The position numbers and the translations under genes are program-made. Below, piece after piece: positions 6,918 to 16,012 of a DNA stretch of 20,845 bases. How positions within the stretch are numbered: the stretch's first letter is position 1; each line of letters starts with the position of its first letter. The stretch is from an uncultured Bacteroidales bacterium. Lineage in GTDB: Bacteria; Bacteroidota; Bacteroidia; Bacteroidales; Bacteroidaceae. The stretch is taken from contig CACXLY010000042.1 of the NCBI GenBank assembly GCA_902768605.1, forward strand, positions 1 through 20,845, in the 5' to 3' direction. The notes beneath the pieces are model-generated. The model was not told the DNA's origin. It saw only the letters and a list, made by a program, of their open reading frames with translations, and did not search any database.

Positions 6918-9551
6918 ATGAAACGACAGCTATTCCATTTCCTCTTTGTGCTGTTGGGCATCCTTGCAGTACAAGCGCAAGAGCTCACCGTTTGCACCTA
7001 CAACGTCAGATACAAGAACAACGATGACACAAATGCAGGCAACGGCTGGAACACACGTCGCACGTACCTCATCAACCTCGTGAACTTCCAGCAGCCTGAC
7101 TTGCTGGGCGTGCAGGAAGCAGTAAACGCGCAGATGACTGACCTGAAGAACGGCCTGACGGATTACGGCACCGTCGGCGTCGGACGCAATGACGGGAGCA
7201 CGGGCGGCGAGTATTCTGCCATCTTCTATCGTAAAGAAAGACTGGTCCTGATTGATCACGGAGACTTTTGGCTGAGCGACACGCCCTACAAGCCCTCAAA
7301 GGGATTCCCGAGCAAAGGCGGCAGCACAACCTACTACCGCATATGCAGTTGGGGCAAGTTTTACGACAAGTTGACCGGCGTCACCCTTTACCACTTCAAC
7401 ACCCACATGGACCTCGACGAGACGAATCGGCAACAATCGTATTATCTAATCAAACAAAAAATCGAGGAGATAGCAAGCAGGACCTCACCCGTCATCATAA
7501 CGGGCGACTACAATGCTGTGCAGACGGGCGAGGCATACAAACTGTTCTACAATTCCGGCTTTTTGATTGACTGTTGGGAAAAGGCGAAACAGAAGTTCAT
7601 GACGAACGGAACGTGCCCCGGCTTCAATTCGGAGAACTACAGCACGGTGTCGAACGAGCTGCGGCGTATCGATCACATCTTCGTCACGAAGAGTGCCTTC
7701 AACGTCACCCACTACGCGGTGCTCAACCCGTGTTACTTCTCGACGTCGGGCACGGCGACTTACCACCAGCGCGCCTACTCCGACCACAGCCCCGTGTTTG
7801 CCAAGCTTGCCTACAAGACCACGGTACAGACGACGGAGCTCCCCACGTCGAAGCCGCCCATCTCCGACGGCGTCTATCAGCTCTCCACGCCTGAGGAGCT
7901 GCAAGCCTTCTCGTTCATCGTGAACGGCGTTGCAGGGTTCACGCAGAACGCGGCAGCAAAGGCGGTGCTGCTCAACGACATCGACATGGCGGGCATGCCC
8001 ACTTGGCTGCCCATCGGCACCAGCAGCAAGCCCTTCACGGGTACGTTCGACGGGCAGGGCCACTCCATTCAGAACATCGCCATCAAGACGGGGAAGTCCT
8101 ACTCCGGACTGTTTGGAAAGACGCAGGGCGCCACTATCAAGAACTTCCGCATCAGCGGGACGCTCATCGTCTCTGAGGGTTGCACCGAGCACGGCACGAT
8201 AGGCTATGCCGACGCCACCACCATCACCGACGTCCACTCTGCGCTCGACATCACCGCGAGCAAAGGCAACAACGACACGCAGCACATCGGAGGCGTGGCA
8301 GGCTCTCTCTGCAACGTCTGCAAAGTGAGCCGTTGCTCCTACTCGGGCAAGCTGACGGATGCCGGCACGAATACGGTGGGGGGCATCGCCGGATATGCTG
8401 ACGGCACGGGCAACAGCATATCCTACTGCATCAACTACGGCACGGTGAAGTCCACGGGTTCCTCGACGAACACCGGCGGCATACTGGGCTACGTGAACTA
8501 CATCGGCTTCAAGATGTCCTACTGTGCCAACGTGGGCAGCGTCACCGGCCAAGACACCTACGCCGGACAGATAATAGGACGCCAGCTGAAAGCCATGACG
8601 ACGCCTCCCTCCTGCCTTTACTATCTGGGCGGAGCGACGAAGGGAGCCTTCGGCACCGGCACGAACCCCGCCTCCGCCACGGGTGCCACGGCCGTTTCCG
8701 ACGAGGACGTGACGGGCGGACGACTCACGACAATGCTCAACGCAGGGCTTGAGGAGGCCGACTACGTCTTCTTCCAGAACCTCAACGCTGGAGAGGAGAC
8801 CGACCCCTACCCCATTATCGGAGGGCAGCCCGAGCATAAGACGGTCTATGTGGGACAGCAGGGCAAGCAGCAGACGCCGACAGACGTGACGAACTACGAC
8901 TTCTACGTCAACCAGGGCGGACGCTTGCCGAACCTCTCCCTCGCCAATTACTTCACGACGCCCGTCGCCTTCACGGCCGACTACGCCTGCTACGCGGGCC
9001 AGGCGCCAGGCGCTTGGGGCACCGTCTATCTGCCGTATGCAGCCATTTCGACAGACAACGTGCAGCTCTACGAAATCATACCCGAGCTGACCGACGACAG
9101 CTCGATAGCCATCATGCCTTGCGTCAACCTCGGCGCCTACAGACCTGGCTTCTACCACATCATCGGCGGGGCTTTCGAGTTGGAAGGTTATAACGTGCAC
9201 GTTGCCGTGCCGCCGACCGACGCCTCGCTTGCTGCCAGCAACTTCCTGCTGACCGGTACGCTCGAGGGACAGACCACGAACGGAGGCTACGCCTTTAGCG
9301 GCAACTCCTTCCACCTCACGGCAGACAACGTCGTCATCAACCCCTTCGAGGCCGCCCTCACAGCGCAGGGAGCACAGCCCGAGGAGGTGACGCTCAACGT
9401 CGTGGATGCTACGGGCATACACGACATCAACCTTCAAGACCCGCAGGGCATCAGCAGCCCCGAGGGCTTCATCTACAACCTCTCTGGTCAGCGCATCATG
9501 AGAATACGGAAGGGCATCAACATTATTAACGGCAAGAAAGTACTCAAGTAA
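6918..9551 (+). CDS. Secreted endonuclease/exonuclease/phosphatase-GLUG repeat fusion
   Basis: 877-residue predicted secreted protein. A signal peptide (MKRQLFHFLFVLLGILAVQA) precedes an EEP (DNase I-like) metallophosphoesterase domain at about 22-298 with all expected catalytic elements: Asn29 (TYNVR), Glu67 (GVQEA), His163 (NTHMD), Asp197 and Asn199 (TGDYNA), Asp252 (RIDHIF), Asp289 and His290 (YSDHSP). A GLUG-type beta-helix module follows (about 317-565: NDIDMAG, GTFDGQGHSI, SGLFGKTQGATIKNF, HIGGVAGS, NTGGILGYV). A less conserved beta-rich region follows and the protein ends with a tail (IYNLSGQRIMRI to the end) shared with the 1624-residue protein downstream. The substrate could be a nucleic acid, phosphate ester or lipid headgroup, and the sequence does not say which. 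The next gene starts 2 nt after its stop. Confidence 0.85.
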   Translation: MKRQLFHFLFVLLGILAVQAQELTVCTYNVRYKNNDDTNAGNGWNTRRTYLINLVNFQQPDLLGVQEAVNAQMTDLKNGLTDYGTVGVGRNDGSTGGEYSAIFYRKERLVLIDHGDFWLSDTPYKPSKGFPSKGGSTTYYRICSWGKFYDKLTGVTLYHFNTHMDLDETNRQQSYYLIKQKIEEIASRTSPVIITGDYNAVQTGEAYKLFYNSGFLIDCWEKAKQKFMTNGTCPGFNSENYSTVSNELRRIDHIFVTKSAFNVTHYAVLNPCYFSTSGTATYHQRAYSDHSPVFAKLAYKTTVQTTELPTSKPPISDGVYQLSTPEELQAFSFIVNGVAGFTQNAAAKAVLLNDIDMAGMPTWLPIGTSSKPFTGTFDGQGHSIQNIAIKTGKSYSGLFGKTQGATIKNFRISGTLIVSEGCTEHGTIGYADATTITDVHSALDITASKGNNDTQHIGGVAGSLCNVCKVSRCSYSGKLTDAGTNTVGGIAGYADGTGNSISYCINYGTVKSTGSSTNTGGILGYVNYIGFKMSYCANVGSVTGQDTYAGQIIGRQLKAMTTPPSCLYYLGGATKGAFGTGTNPASATGATAVSDEDVTGGRLTTMLNAGLEEADYVFFQNLNAGEETDPYPIIGGQPEHKTVYVGQQGKQQTPTDVTNYDFYVNQGGRLPNLSLANYFTTPVAFTADYACYAGQAPGAWGTVYLPYAAISTDNVQLYEIIPELTDDSSIAIMPCVNLGAYRPGFYHIIGGAFELEGYNVHVAVPPTDASLAASNFLLTGTLEGQTTNGGYAFSGNSFHLTADNVVINPFEAALTAQGAQPEEVTLNVVDATGIHDINLQDPQGISSPEGFIYNLSGQRIMRIRKGINIINGKKVLK

Positions 9552-9553
9552 TC

Positions 9554-10327
9554 ATGAAAAAGACGATATCAACCCTCATCATAGCTTTGATGGCAGCCTG
9601 CGCCTTTGCTCAGGACATCTACATCGGCAGCTACTACGTCACCTCGACTAACGAAGAAAAACTCTACGGAGACGGTAAAGACAAGTGGTCGACGCGTTGG
9701 CCCGTCATCGTCGATATGTTCAAGTACGAGCAGCCCGACGTGCTCGGACTGCAATCGCTGACCAGCAGCCAGCTCACCACGCTGGGCTACCGCATGACGG
9801 GCTACGAGCTGGCAGAAGACATCCTGTATAACAGCACGTGCGAGCTGGACTCGTGCGGCGTCCTGGATGGGTTCCCGACGGACTGCACCTGCTCGTGGGC
9901 CAGGCTGCGGAAGGAGGGGAAGGACTTCCTGGTTTACAACATGTGCTTCACGCCCGACAGCGCCCAGGCCGCCGTCAACCACCTGCGCACCGTCAGCACG
10001 GCCATGAACACCGAGAACCTGCCCGTTTTCGTGGTGGGCTACCTCGGCGTGAACGAGACGAAGCAACCCTACACAAGGCTGAGCGCCAAGTATGCCGACA
10101 GCTATACGAAAGCACCCTACAAGAGTGCCGAGTACGGGACGGTGAACAACTTTGACCTCGAGAACAACCACGAAAGCAGTCGCTACGACTTTGTCTTTGC
10201 CTCGAGGAGCATCACCATCAAGGCGTACGGGCAGCTGCAAAACGGCTACTTCACGGCCGAGAGCGGCAGCCACAAGCGCCGCTTGCCATCGACCCACTTC
10301 CCCGTCATGGTGAAAGCAAAGTTTTAG
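9554..10327 (+). CDS. Secreted EEP-fold protein with degenerate active site
   Basis: 257 residues with a signal peptide (MKKTISTLIIALMAACAFA, cleavage before QD). The fold is that of the EEP domain of the preceding gene, since RWPVIVDMFKYEQPDVLGLQ aligns with its TYLINLVNFQQPDLLGVQ. The catalytic positions are changed: Asn to Tyr28, Glu to Ser68, His to Cys131, Asp to Tyr163, Asn to Gly165 and Asp to Thr247. Only Asp212 (RYDFVF) and His248 (STHFP) remain. Metal-dependent hydrolysis is therefore unlikely. A binding, regulatory or scaffold role is possible. Extra cysteines (96, 101, 111, 113) may form disulfides outside the cytoplasm. It is almost certainly co-transcribed with, and derived from, an EEP gene like its neighbour. 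The reading frame is intact, so this is not a pseudogene. Confidence 0.75.
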   Translation: MKKTISTLIIALMAACAFAQDIYIGSYYVTSTNEEKLYGDGKDKWSTRWPVIVDMFKYEQPDVLGLQSLTSSQLTTLGYRMTGYELAEDILYNSTCELDSCGVLDGFPTDCTCSWARLRKEGKDFLVYNMCFTPDSAQAAVNHLRTVSTAMNTENLPVFVVGYLGVNETKQPYTRLSAKYADSYTKAPYKSAEYGTVNNFDLENNHESSRYDFVFASRSITIKAYGQLQNGYFTAESGSHKRRLPSTHFPVMVKAKF

Positions 10328-10379
10328 TCTGCCGGCGCCAGCGGCTGCCACATCACCCGCAGCCGGCTGTTTCACTTTA

Positions 10380-10423
10380 CAGGAAGTAAGCAAATTCGTC
10401 ATTTTGCTTACTTCCTGCTTTTT
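10380..10423 (+). terminator. Rho-independent terminator after the EEP gene pair
   Basis: A perfect 15-bp stem (CAGGAAGTAAGCAAA, 10380-10394, with its complement at 10403-10417) and an 8-nt loop are followed by CTTTTT. It lies 52 bp past the stop of the degenerate EEP gene and closes that operon. Confidence 0.9.
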
Positions 10424-10633
10424 CATCACTTGCTGAGAATCGTTTGAAATCGCCCCGCGAATGGTGAAGGCCGTTTTTTCGCAAAAATGCGCTCCAACCG
10501 CAAAAGCCTCGCAACATCCTGATTTACAATAAGCATCCCATAACTATGGACTATGAATTATATACTATAAACTGAAAAAACGTGCCATTTCATCGCAAAA
10601 AACGCCTTTTTTACCCATAAAAAACCCCACTCG

Positions 10634-10743
10634 CCTGCCGTGGAAAAGCCAAACGCCACGTGTGGCATCGGCCTTTCCCACGTGTAGCGTCGGCCGACGC
10701 TTGCTGTGGCATAGGCCGACGCTTGCTGTGGGAGCAGGAAATC
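10634..10743. repeat. 22-bp-period intergenic array 2
   Basis: Five blocks in exact 22-bp register start at 10634, 10656, 10678, 10700 and 10722. Blocks 2 and 3 begin CCACGTGT, and blocks 4 and 5 begin CTTGCTGTGG, which block 1 resembles. Read on the minus strand, 10672-10693 begins CCGACGCTACACGTGGGA and matches the shared unit of arrays 1 and 3. A perfect 14-bp palindrome GCGTCGGCCGACGC (10687-10700) and GCCAC-GT-GTGGC (10655-10666) give dyad symmetry. It does not sit at the terminator, which is 200 bp upstream. Confidence 0.75.
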
Positions 10744-11041
10744 CGACGTTTTGAGCGCTATTTTCCCACGCGTCTCGTTCGTTTTCAAAATAGCAAAAAG
10801 AAAGCAATCCGACAGATTCGGCGACATTTTGCTTAACCAGCCCCTTGCTCCGCCATCAATATGCATTGAATCTTGCGTTATGTCATAATTATGCAGCCAA
10901 CCCGCATGCTCAAACACCCCATTCAGACGGGTTTCCAAGCACTTCCGGCAGTAAAACCATTCCATATTTATTCCCAGATTAACACTATTATAACGCATAA
11001 TACCACTTTACGGGTTAAAAAGTGTTAAATAACATATATGT

Positions 11042-11074
11042 TTTGCGCGCGCGTTAGGAAAAACTATAATTTTG
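11042..11074 (+). promoter_or_regulatory. Promoter of the GLUG-repeat protein with flanking dyads
   Basis: A -33 TTTG (11042-11045), a 21-bp spacer and a -7 TAATTTTG (11067-11074) fit the Bacteroidota consensus, with a leader of about 45 nt to the ATG. The spacer begins with alternating GCGCGCGCG. The palindrome ACATATATGT (11032-11041) abuts the -33 box, and an inverted repeat TTAACACT/AGTGTTAA (10979-10986, 11021-11028) lies just upstream. Both are candidate operators. Confidence 0.65.
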
Positions 11075-11124
11075 TACAGAAAATCGAAGCTTAAACCTTT
11101 TATTAACATCAAAAACAAATTAAC

Positions 11125-14100
11125 ATGAAACGAAAACTCTACTCAGTCTTCCTGGCTGCCCTCATGGGTATGACGGGAACGCACGTATGGGCGCAAGGGT
11201 TGACCACTACGGAGATCGACGGCGCCACGTACTATGAGATTAAGTCCGGCGAGGACCTCATCGCATTCGCCACTCTGGTGAACGGCGACGCGGAGGCTGA
11301 AACGCCGGGCGAGCGCAATGCCAACGCCGTGCTCACGGCCGACATCGACCTGACAGGACTCATCAGCGAGGAAACGCCCTGGACACCTATCGGCACCGGC
11401 GTCGGAACCGAAGAACCGAACGTTACCGCCTACACGGGTGTCTTCGACGGACAGGGACACACCATCAGCGGCTTTGAAGTGATCAGCTACGGCCACAACG
11501 GACTCTTCGGCGACACAAAGGAGGCAACCATCAAGAACTTCACTATCAAGGGTAAGATGATCGTGGAGGAAGGCTACGGCTCTGGCGTCGTAGGATGGCC
11601 CAACGCCACAAGCATCACTGGAGTCCATTCGTATCTCGACATCGACGTCACACAGGGCGGCGTGCACCACATCGGCGGTGTCGTAGGCTCGGCACGCTAT
11701 TCAAACGTCATCAGCGGCTGTACCTACCACGGCACCATGAACGTGGCCGCAGGCAGCACTGACAACTTCGCAGGCATCGTGGCATATCTCGGCAGCGACA
11801 GCGTGTCGTTCTGTGCCAACTACGGTACTATCAACTTCGACGACCCGGGCTGTGCCGCAGGCGGCATCGCAGGTTACTGCAACAACAACGTCACGTGGGT
11901 ACAGAACTGCCTTAACATGGGCAGCGTCGTTCTGACCGAACCGGAAGGCACACCCACCTTCGGCGGTGCTATCGTGGGACGTCTGAGGACGCACGACCCC
12001 AGCAAGATGACCGGCAACTGCTGGCTCGAGGGTAGCGCCACGGGTGCAGGCAAAGACGGCGGCAATGCCAATCTGACAACTGCCAACTGCATCAAGCTCG
12101 AACAGATGCCTACCGGCGAGGTCTGCTATCTCCTGAATGGCGACCAGAGCACCATCGGCTGGTATCAGACGCTCGGTATCGACGAGGCGCCCGTCCTCTT
12201 CGATGCCACACACGGACAGGTCTATATGAACGGACGTCTGCATTGCAACGGCGACATCGACGACGACGCTGTCTTCTCCAACGAGAACACGGGAATTACG
12301 CAGGACGAACACAACATCGTGGACGGCTTCTGCGATTACTGCGGACTCTTCGACCCCACCTACATGTCACCCAATGCTGACGGCTTCTACGAGATTGGCA
12401 GTGCAAGACAGCTCGCATGGTTCGAAAAGGCAGTCAACACACTGGGTAAGGACAGCATCAATGCTGTTCTGACAGCCGACATCGACTTCGAAGATATTAC
12501 AGCGCTCGGCTGGGATTGGACGCCTATCGGCAACTGGGGCACCGTCGACGGCAGAAGCATCGGCTACCACGGCACCTTCGATGGTCAGGGCCATGTAATC
12601 ACAAACTTCAACTTCAATGGCACGCAGAACTACTTCGGACTCTTCGGCGTACTCACCGCAGGCGCTGTCGTCGGCAACTTCGACATCTACGGCGAAGTCA
12701 CCAATTCCTTCAAGACAATGGGCGTCGTAGGTTACACACGCGACACCGAAACGACGGTTCACGACATCCATAGCTTCCTCAACATCAACAACACCGCAGA
12801 CGGCAACAGATACGGCGGCATCATCGGTAGCGCAGTAAACGGTACGACTAACGTCCTCAACTGCACATACTCGGGCACGCTCGACGGTCACGACAGCGCT
12901 GGCAACGGCAACTATGGCGGCATCGTCGGCTATGTCAACAACAACTCCGCTGCTATCGTCAACATCACCAACTGCCTGTTCGACGGCGAGGTAATCAACA
13001 CGGCTGCCACGCCCGGCGGTTGCACATTCGGCGGCTTCGTCGGATACAGCAACTCCGGTGCCGTCACCATCAAGAACTCCTTGTCTATCGGTAAGGTAGA
13101 ATCCGCCGTGTACGGACAGTTCTTTGGCGCCGTCAAGAGCACACGCTCCTCTCTGCCCAACAGCTACTATATCGGCGACATCATCAACGGCTCAGCAAGC
13201 ACGGTCGAACTGACCGCCACAGAGACCGACATGACTACGCTGGCAGGCGGTGAGATCACGTGGGCCCTCAACGAAGAGAACTTCATCGACGTCGTCTGGC
13301 ATCAAGTGCTCGACGAACAGCTCTACCCAGTGCCCTATGGCACACAAGGCATCGTATATCAGGCCAGCAATGGTAGCTACGAGTGCATCGACGTGAATCC
13401 CGACTCCTTCTCTGGCTTCCTCAACGACATCATCACCAAGGAGACCGAGTTCCTCGAGACCGTAGGACCCGCTTACCAAGAGCTGCTCACAGCCTACAAA
13501 ACTGCTATCGAGTCCTGGGAAGACATCGACAACCTCGAAGCATTCCTCGAGGCATACAAGGCTTCTGCTGAACTGAAGGAAAGCATCAAGACGTCAGCCG
13601 CCAACTACGCTCTCTATGTACAGGCTTGCGAAGCTGCAGCCACATACGTCTCTGAGAATAATCTGCAAGGCGAGACAACTGATATCCTGACCACTTACCT
13701 CGAGAGCAACGTAGAGCCCAATGCTGAGGAATATCCCAACGGCAGCTATCCCTACATCATGGACAACCTCAATCTCGACGACGAGGCTATAGCAAACGAG
13801 ATCATCTTCGTCAACCAGATGCTCGAGGCCGCTGTCGCTGCAGACGGCATCCTCCCAGGTAACGAGATCACTCGCCTGCTCGCAAATCCCAACTTCACAG
13901 AGGGCGAAGACCATTTCGACGGCTGGAAGAAGGAAGCTGGCGACGGCACATCGTTCGCCACCGGTGGTGTGCAAGAAGTGATGAACATTGCACGCGGCAA
14001 GGGCAACGACTTCTATGTACAGCAGACGCTTAGCAATCTGCCCAACGGTATCTACATGATGGCTCTCAACGGCCTATTCCTTCCGGGCAACGACATCTAC

Positions 14101-15999
14101 TCTAAGTTCTACGCCGGCCAGCTGTATCTGAACGGTACCTATAACTATATGATGGTTCCAGGCGAAGATGTCATCGCCACGGACGACGCGGAGGACGGAG
14201 TGAACTGTCTGCTCAGCGACGACGACGAATACCTTGACGACGTGGAAGGCTACGTGCCGTCTACCTTCAAGGGATGCTCTTACGCATTCAACGCCGGCCG
14301 CTATCAGAACTACGTGGCTGCTGAGGTGACCGACGGCACATTGACAGTCGGCGTGCGCAACCTCGCGACGGGAATCGGCGGCGACTGGATGCCGTTCGGC
14401 AACCTTCACCTCACCTACCTCGGTTCTGCTGCAGAGGCCGACGCCGATAGCAAGTTGAGCGACGTGCTCGATGGCTATAAGAGCCGTGCAGAAGTCATAT
14501 TGGATTTCGAGACCAGTAACGACCCGAGCGACTTCAACAAGTATCCCAACATGTCTGAGGAGCTGAAGGAACAGCTCGCCATAGCTGTCGGTCTGGTTGA
14601 TCAGACTCAAGACAAGATGGCGCTCATCAAGATCTTCTCCGACCTCTTTAATAAAGTATATGACAGCCGCAAGGCTTACATCGCCATGCTCGACGCGGCG
14701 AACAAGCTTTCCGACATCATCGGCAGCCTCGACGCTATCGGGATGATCAGCGATAAAGACTATGAGTACTGGGACGATGAAATCCAGAATGCGCAGAACG
14801 CTTATGATGAAGGAGAAGTTTCTACAGAACAGGCTCTCGCCATCGCCGAGAAGCTGCGCAATTCCGACTTCATGATCCAGCCCGTGGATGGCGTTTACCA
14901 GCTGGCTAATGCCACTGACGTTGTCCTCTTCTCGCTGATTGTGAACAGCGGCGAAGGCAATGTGAAGGCTGTCATGACGAATGACATCGACATGAGCGAA
15001 ATCGAGAGCTACGAGCCCGTCGGCAACTCGAGCAACCCGTTCAAGGGTGAGTTCGACGGCCAGAACTACAAGGTGACAGGCTTCAATCAGGAGTCCGGCA
15101 ACGACGCCTTTGGTTTCATCGGCTATGCCAGCGGCGCAACCATCAAGAACTTTAGCATCGAAGGCTCCATCACCTACTCTACCGGTACAGGTGTCGGCGC
15201 CATTGGTTGGGCAACGGGTACTGCCGTCTCCAACGTTCATTCTTCACTCGACATCGCAGTCGTTGCGACGGCTCACCACGTGGGTGGTGTCATAGGACAT
15301 TTGAGTGAGAATAGCTCGGCCACCAACTGCTCATTCAGCGGCACGATCTACGAGGCAGGTGGCACTCACGATTGTATCGGCGGCATCGGCGCTTACTCCA
15401 ACAACGGCGTAAGCTACACGAACTGCGCCAACTACGGTACTATCATCTACAACACTGCCAACGCTTACGCCGGCGGCATCTGCGGCTATGTGAACAACGA
15501 CTCATTCAAGGGAGTCTTCAATTGCCTCAATGTCGGCAAGGTGGAGATGGAGAACGGTACGGCCTCTTACGGCGGCGCATTCGTCGGCCGTCTGCGTAGC
15601 CACGCCAACTCTCAGTTCCTGAACAACTACATGCTTCTGGGCAGCACGACCAACGCCAGCGGTGAGAACAACATTACTGTCACCACCGTCAACGACAAGC
15701 AACTGATGAGCGGCGAGGTTTGCTACAAACTGAACGGCGACCAGAGCGAGATAAATTGGTACCAGACTATCAATGAAGACCAGTATCCCGTGCTATTCCC
15801 CGACCACGAGGTAGTTTACTATGATGAGACTGAAGGCTTCTACTACAACCTCATCAACGGTATCCCCGTCGGCATCAACGAGATTGCAAGCTCCGAGCCT
15901 AAGGTTCAGACCGGCATCTACAACCTTGCCGGCCAGCGTCTCGAGAAGTTGCAGAAGGGCATCAATATCGTGAACGGCAAGAAGGTATTGGTTAAGTAA
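11125..15999 (+). CDS. Giant secreted triple-GLUG-module protein
   Basis: 1624 residues with a signal peptide (to about VWAQG, residue 25). Three homologous GLUG/beta-helix modules are seen at about 30-358, 415-740 and 1255-1580. Each runs from a NAVLTADIDL-like start through FDGQGH (FDGQNYK in the third), a GLFG/ATIKNF strand, HxGG turns and a closing segment (LNGDQS..I.WYQT in modules 1 and 3). A short linker with H-x-C-type residues (LHCNGDID...DYCG, 372-406) separates modules 1 and 2. Between modules 2 and 3 lie a helical region (about 760-905), a beta-sandwich-like domain resembling a carbohydrate-binding fold (about 915-1100) and a second helical region (1105-1245). The last 28 residues match the tail of the EEP-GLUG protein. 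GLUG repeats occur in bacterial surface adhesins and IgA-protease-like proteins. A surface adhesin or binding role is inferred. No catalytic motif is seen. Confidence 0.82.
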   Translation: MKRKLYSVFLAALMGMTGTHVWAQGLTTTEIDGATYYEIKSGEDLIAFATLVNGDAEAETPGERNANAVLTADIDLTGLISEETPWTPIGTGVGTEEPNVTAYTGVFDGQGHTISGFEVISYGHNGLFGDTKEATIKNFTIKGKMIVEEGYGSGVVGWPNATSITGVHSYLDIDVTQGGVHHIGGVVGSARYSNVISGCTYHGTMNVAAGSTDNFAGIVAYLGSDSVSFCANYGTINFDDPGCAAGGIAGYCNNNVTWVQNCLNMGSVVLTEPEGTPTFGGAIVGRLRTHDPSKMTGNCWLEGSATGAGKDGGNANLTTANCIKLEQMPTGEVCYLLNGDQSTIGWYQTLGIDEAPVLFDATHGQVYMNGRLHCNGDIDDDAVFSNENTGITQDEHNIVDGFCDYCGLFDPTYMSPNADGFYEIGSARQLAWFEKAVNTLGKDSINAVLTADIDFEDITALGWDWTPIGNWGTVDGRSIGYHGTFDGQGHVITNFNFNGTQNYFGLFGVLTAGAVVGNFDIYGEVTNSFKTMGVVGYTRDTETTVHDIHSFLNINNTADGNRYGGIIGSAVNGTTNVLNCTYSGTLDGHDSAGNGNYGGIVGYVNNNSAAIVNITNCLFDGEVINTAATPGGCTFGGFVGYSNSGAVTIKNSLSIGKVESAVYGQFFGAVKSTRSSLPNSYYIGDIINGSASTVELTATETDMTTLAGGEITWALNEENFIDVVWHQVLDEQLYPVPYGTQGIVYQASNGSYECIDVNPDSFSGFLNDIITKETEFLETVGPAYQELLTAYKTAIESWEDIDNLEAFLEAYKASAELKESIKTSAANYALYVQACEAAATYVSENNLQGETTDILTTYLESNVEPNAEEYPNGSYPYIMDNLNLDDEAIANEIIFVNQMLEAAVAADGILPGNEITRLLANPNFTEGEDHFDGWKKEAGDGTSFATGGVQEVMNIARGKGNDFYVQQTLSNLPNGIYMMALNGLFLPGNDIYSKFYAGQLYLNGTYNYMMVPGEDVIATDDAEDGVNCLLSDDDEYLDDVEGYVPSTFKGCSYAFNAGRYQNYVAAEVTDGTLTVGVRNLATGIGGDWMPFGNLHLTYLGSAAEADADSKLSDVLDGYKSRAEVILDFETSNDPSDFNKYPNMSEELKEQLAIAVGLVDQTQDKMALIKIFSDLFNKVYDSRKAYIAMLDAANKLSDIIGSLDAIGMISDKDYEYWDDEIQNAQNAYDEGEVSTEQALAIAEKLRNSDFMIQPVDGVYQLANATDVVLFSLIVNSGEGNVKAVMTNDIDMSEIESYEPVGNSSNPFKGEFDGQNYKVTGFNQESGNDAFGFIGYASGATIKNFSIEGSITYSTGTGVGAIGWATGTAVSNVHSSLDIAVVATAHHVGGVIGHLSENSSATNCSFSGTIYEAGGTHDCIGGIGAYSNNGVSYTNCANYGTIIYNTANAYAGGICGYVNNDSFKGVFNCLNVGKVEMENGTASYGGAFVGRLRSHANSQFLNNYMLLGSTTNASGENNITVTTVNDKQLMSGEVCYKLNGDQSEINWYQTINEDQYPVLFPDHEVVYYDETEGFYYNLINGIPVGINEIASSEPKVQTGIYNLAGQRLEKLQKGINIVNGKKVLVK

Positions 16000-16012
16000 G
16001 AGAACTGCCTGA

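Larger units (their letters stand above)
10328..11124. other. 797-bp gene-free region
   Basis: It holds a strong terminator (10380-10423), a degenerate CTATGAA-type repeat (10541-10573), the second 22-bp-period array (10634-10743), an AT-rich stretch and the promoter region of the 1624-residue protein. A 146-codon minus-strand frame (10558-10998) crosses it, but it translates the array and has no recognisable family or promoter. Confidence 0.7.

Noticed and set aside
7485..9437. 650-codon antisense open frame opposite the EEP-GLUG gene
   Set aside because: It is a shadow frame caused by GC-rich codon bias. The plus-strand frame has clear domains and catalytic motifs, and the antisense product is Val/Arg/Gly-rich without motifs.
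10558..10998. 146-codon minus-strand open frame
   Set aside because: It runs through the 22-bp array and low-complexity intergenic DNA, has no recognisable domain or Bacteroidota promoter, and lies between a terminator and a promoter.
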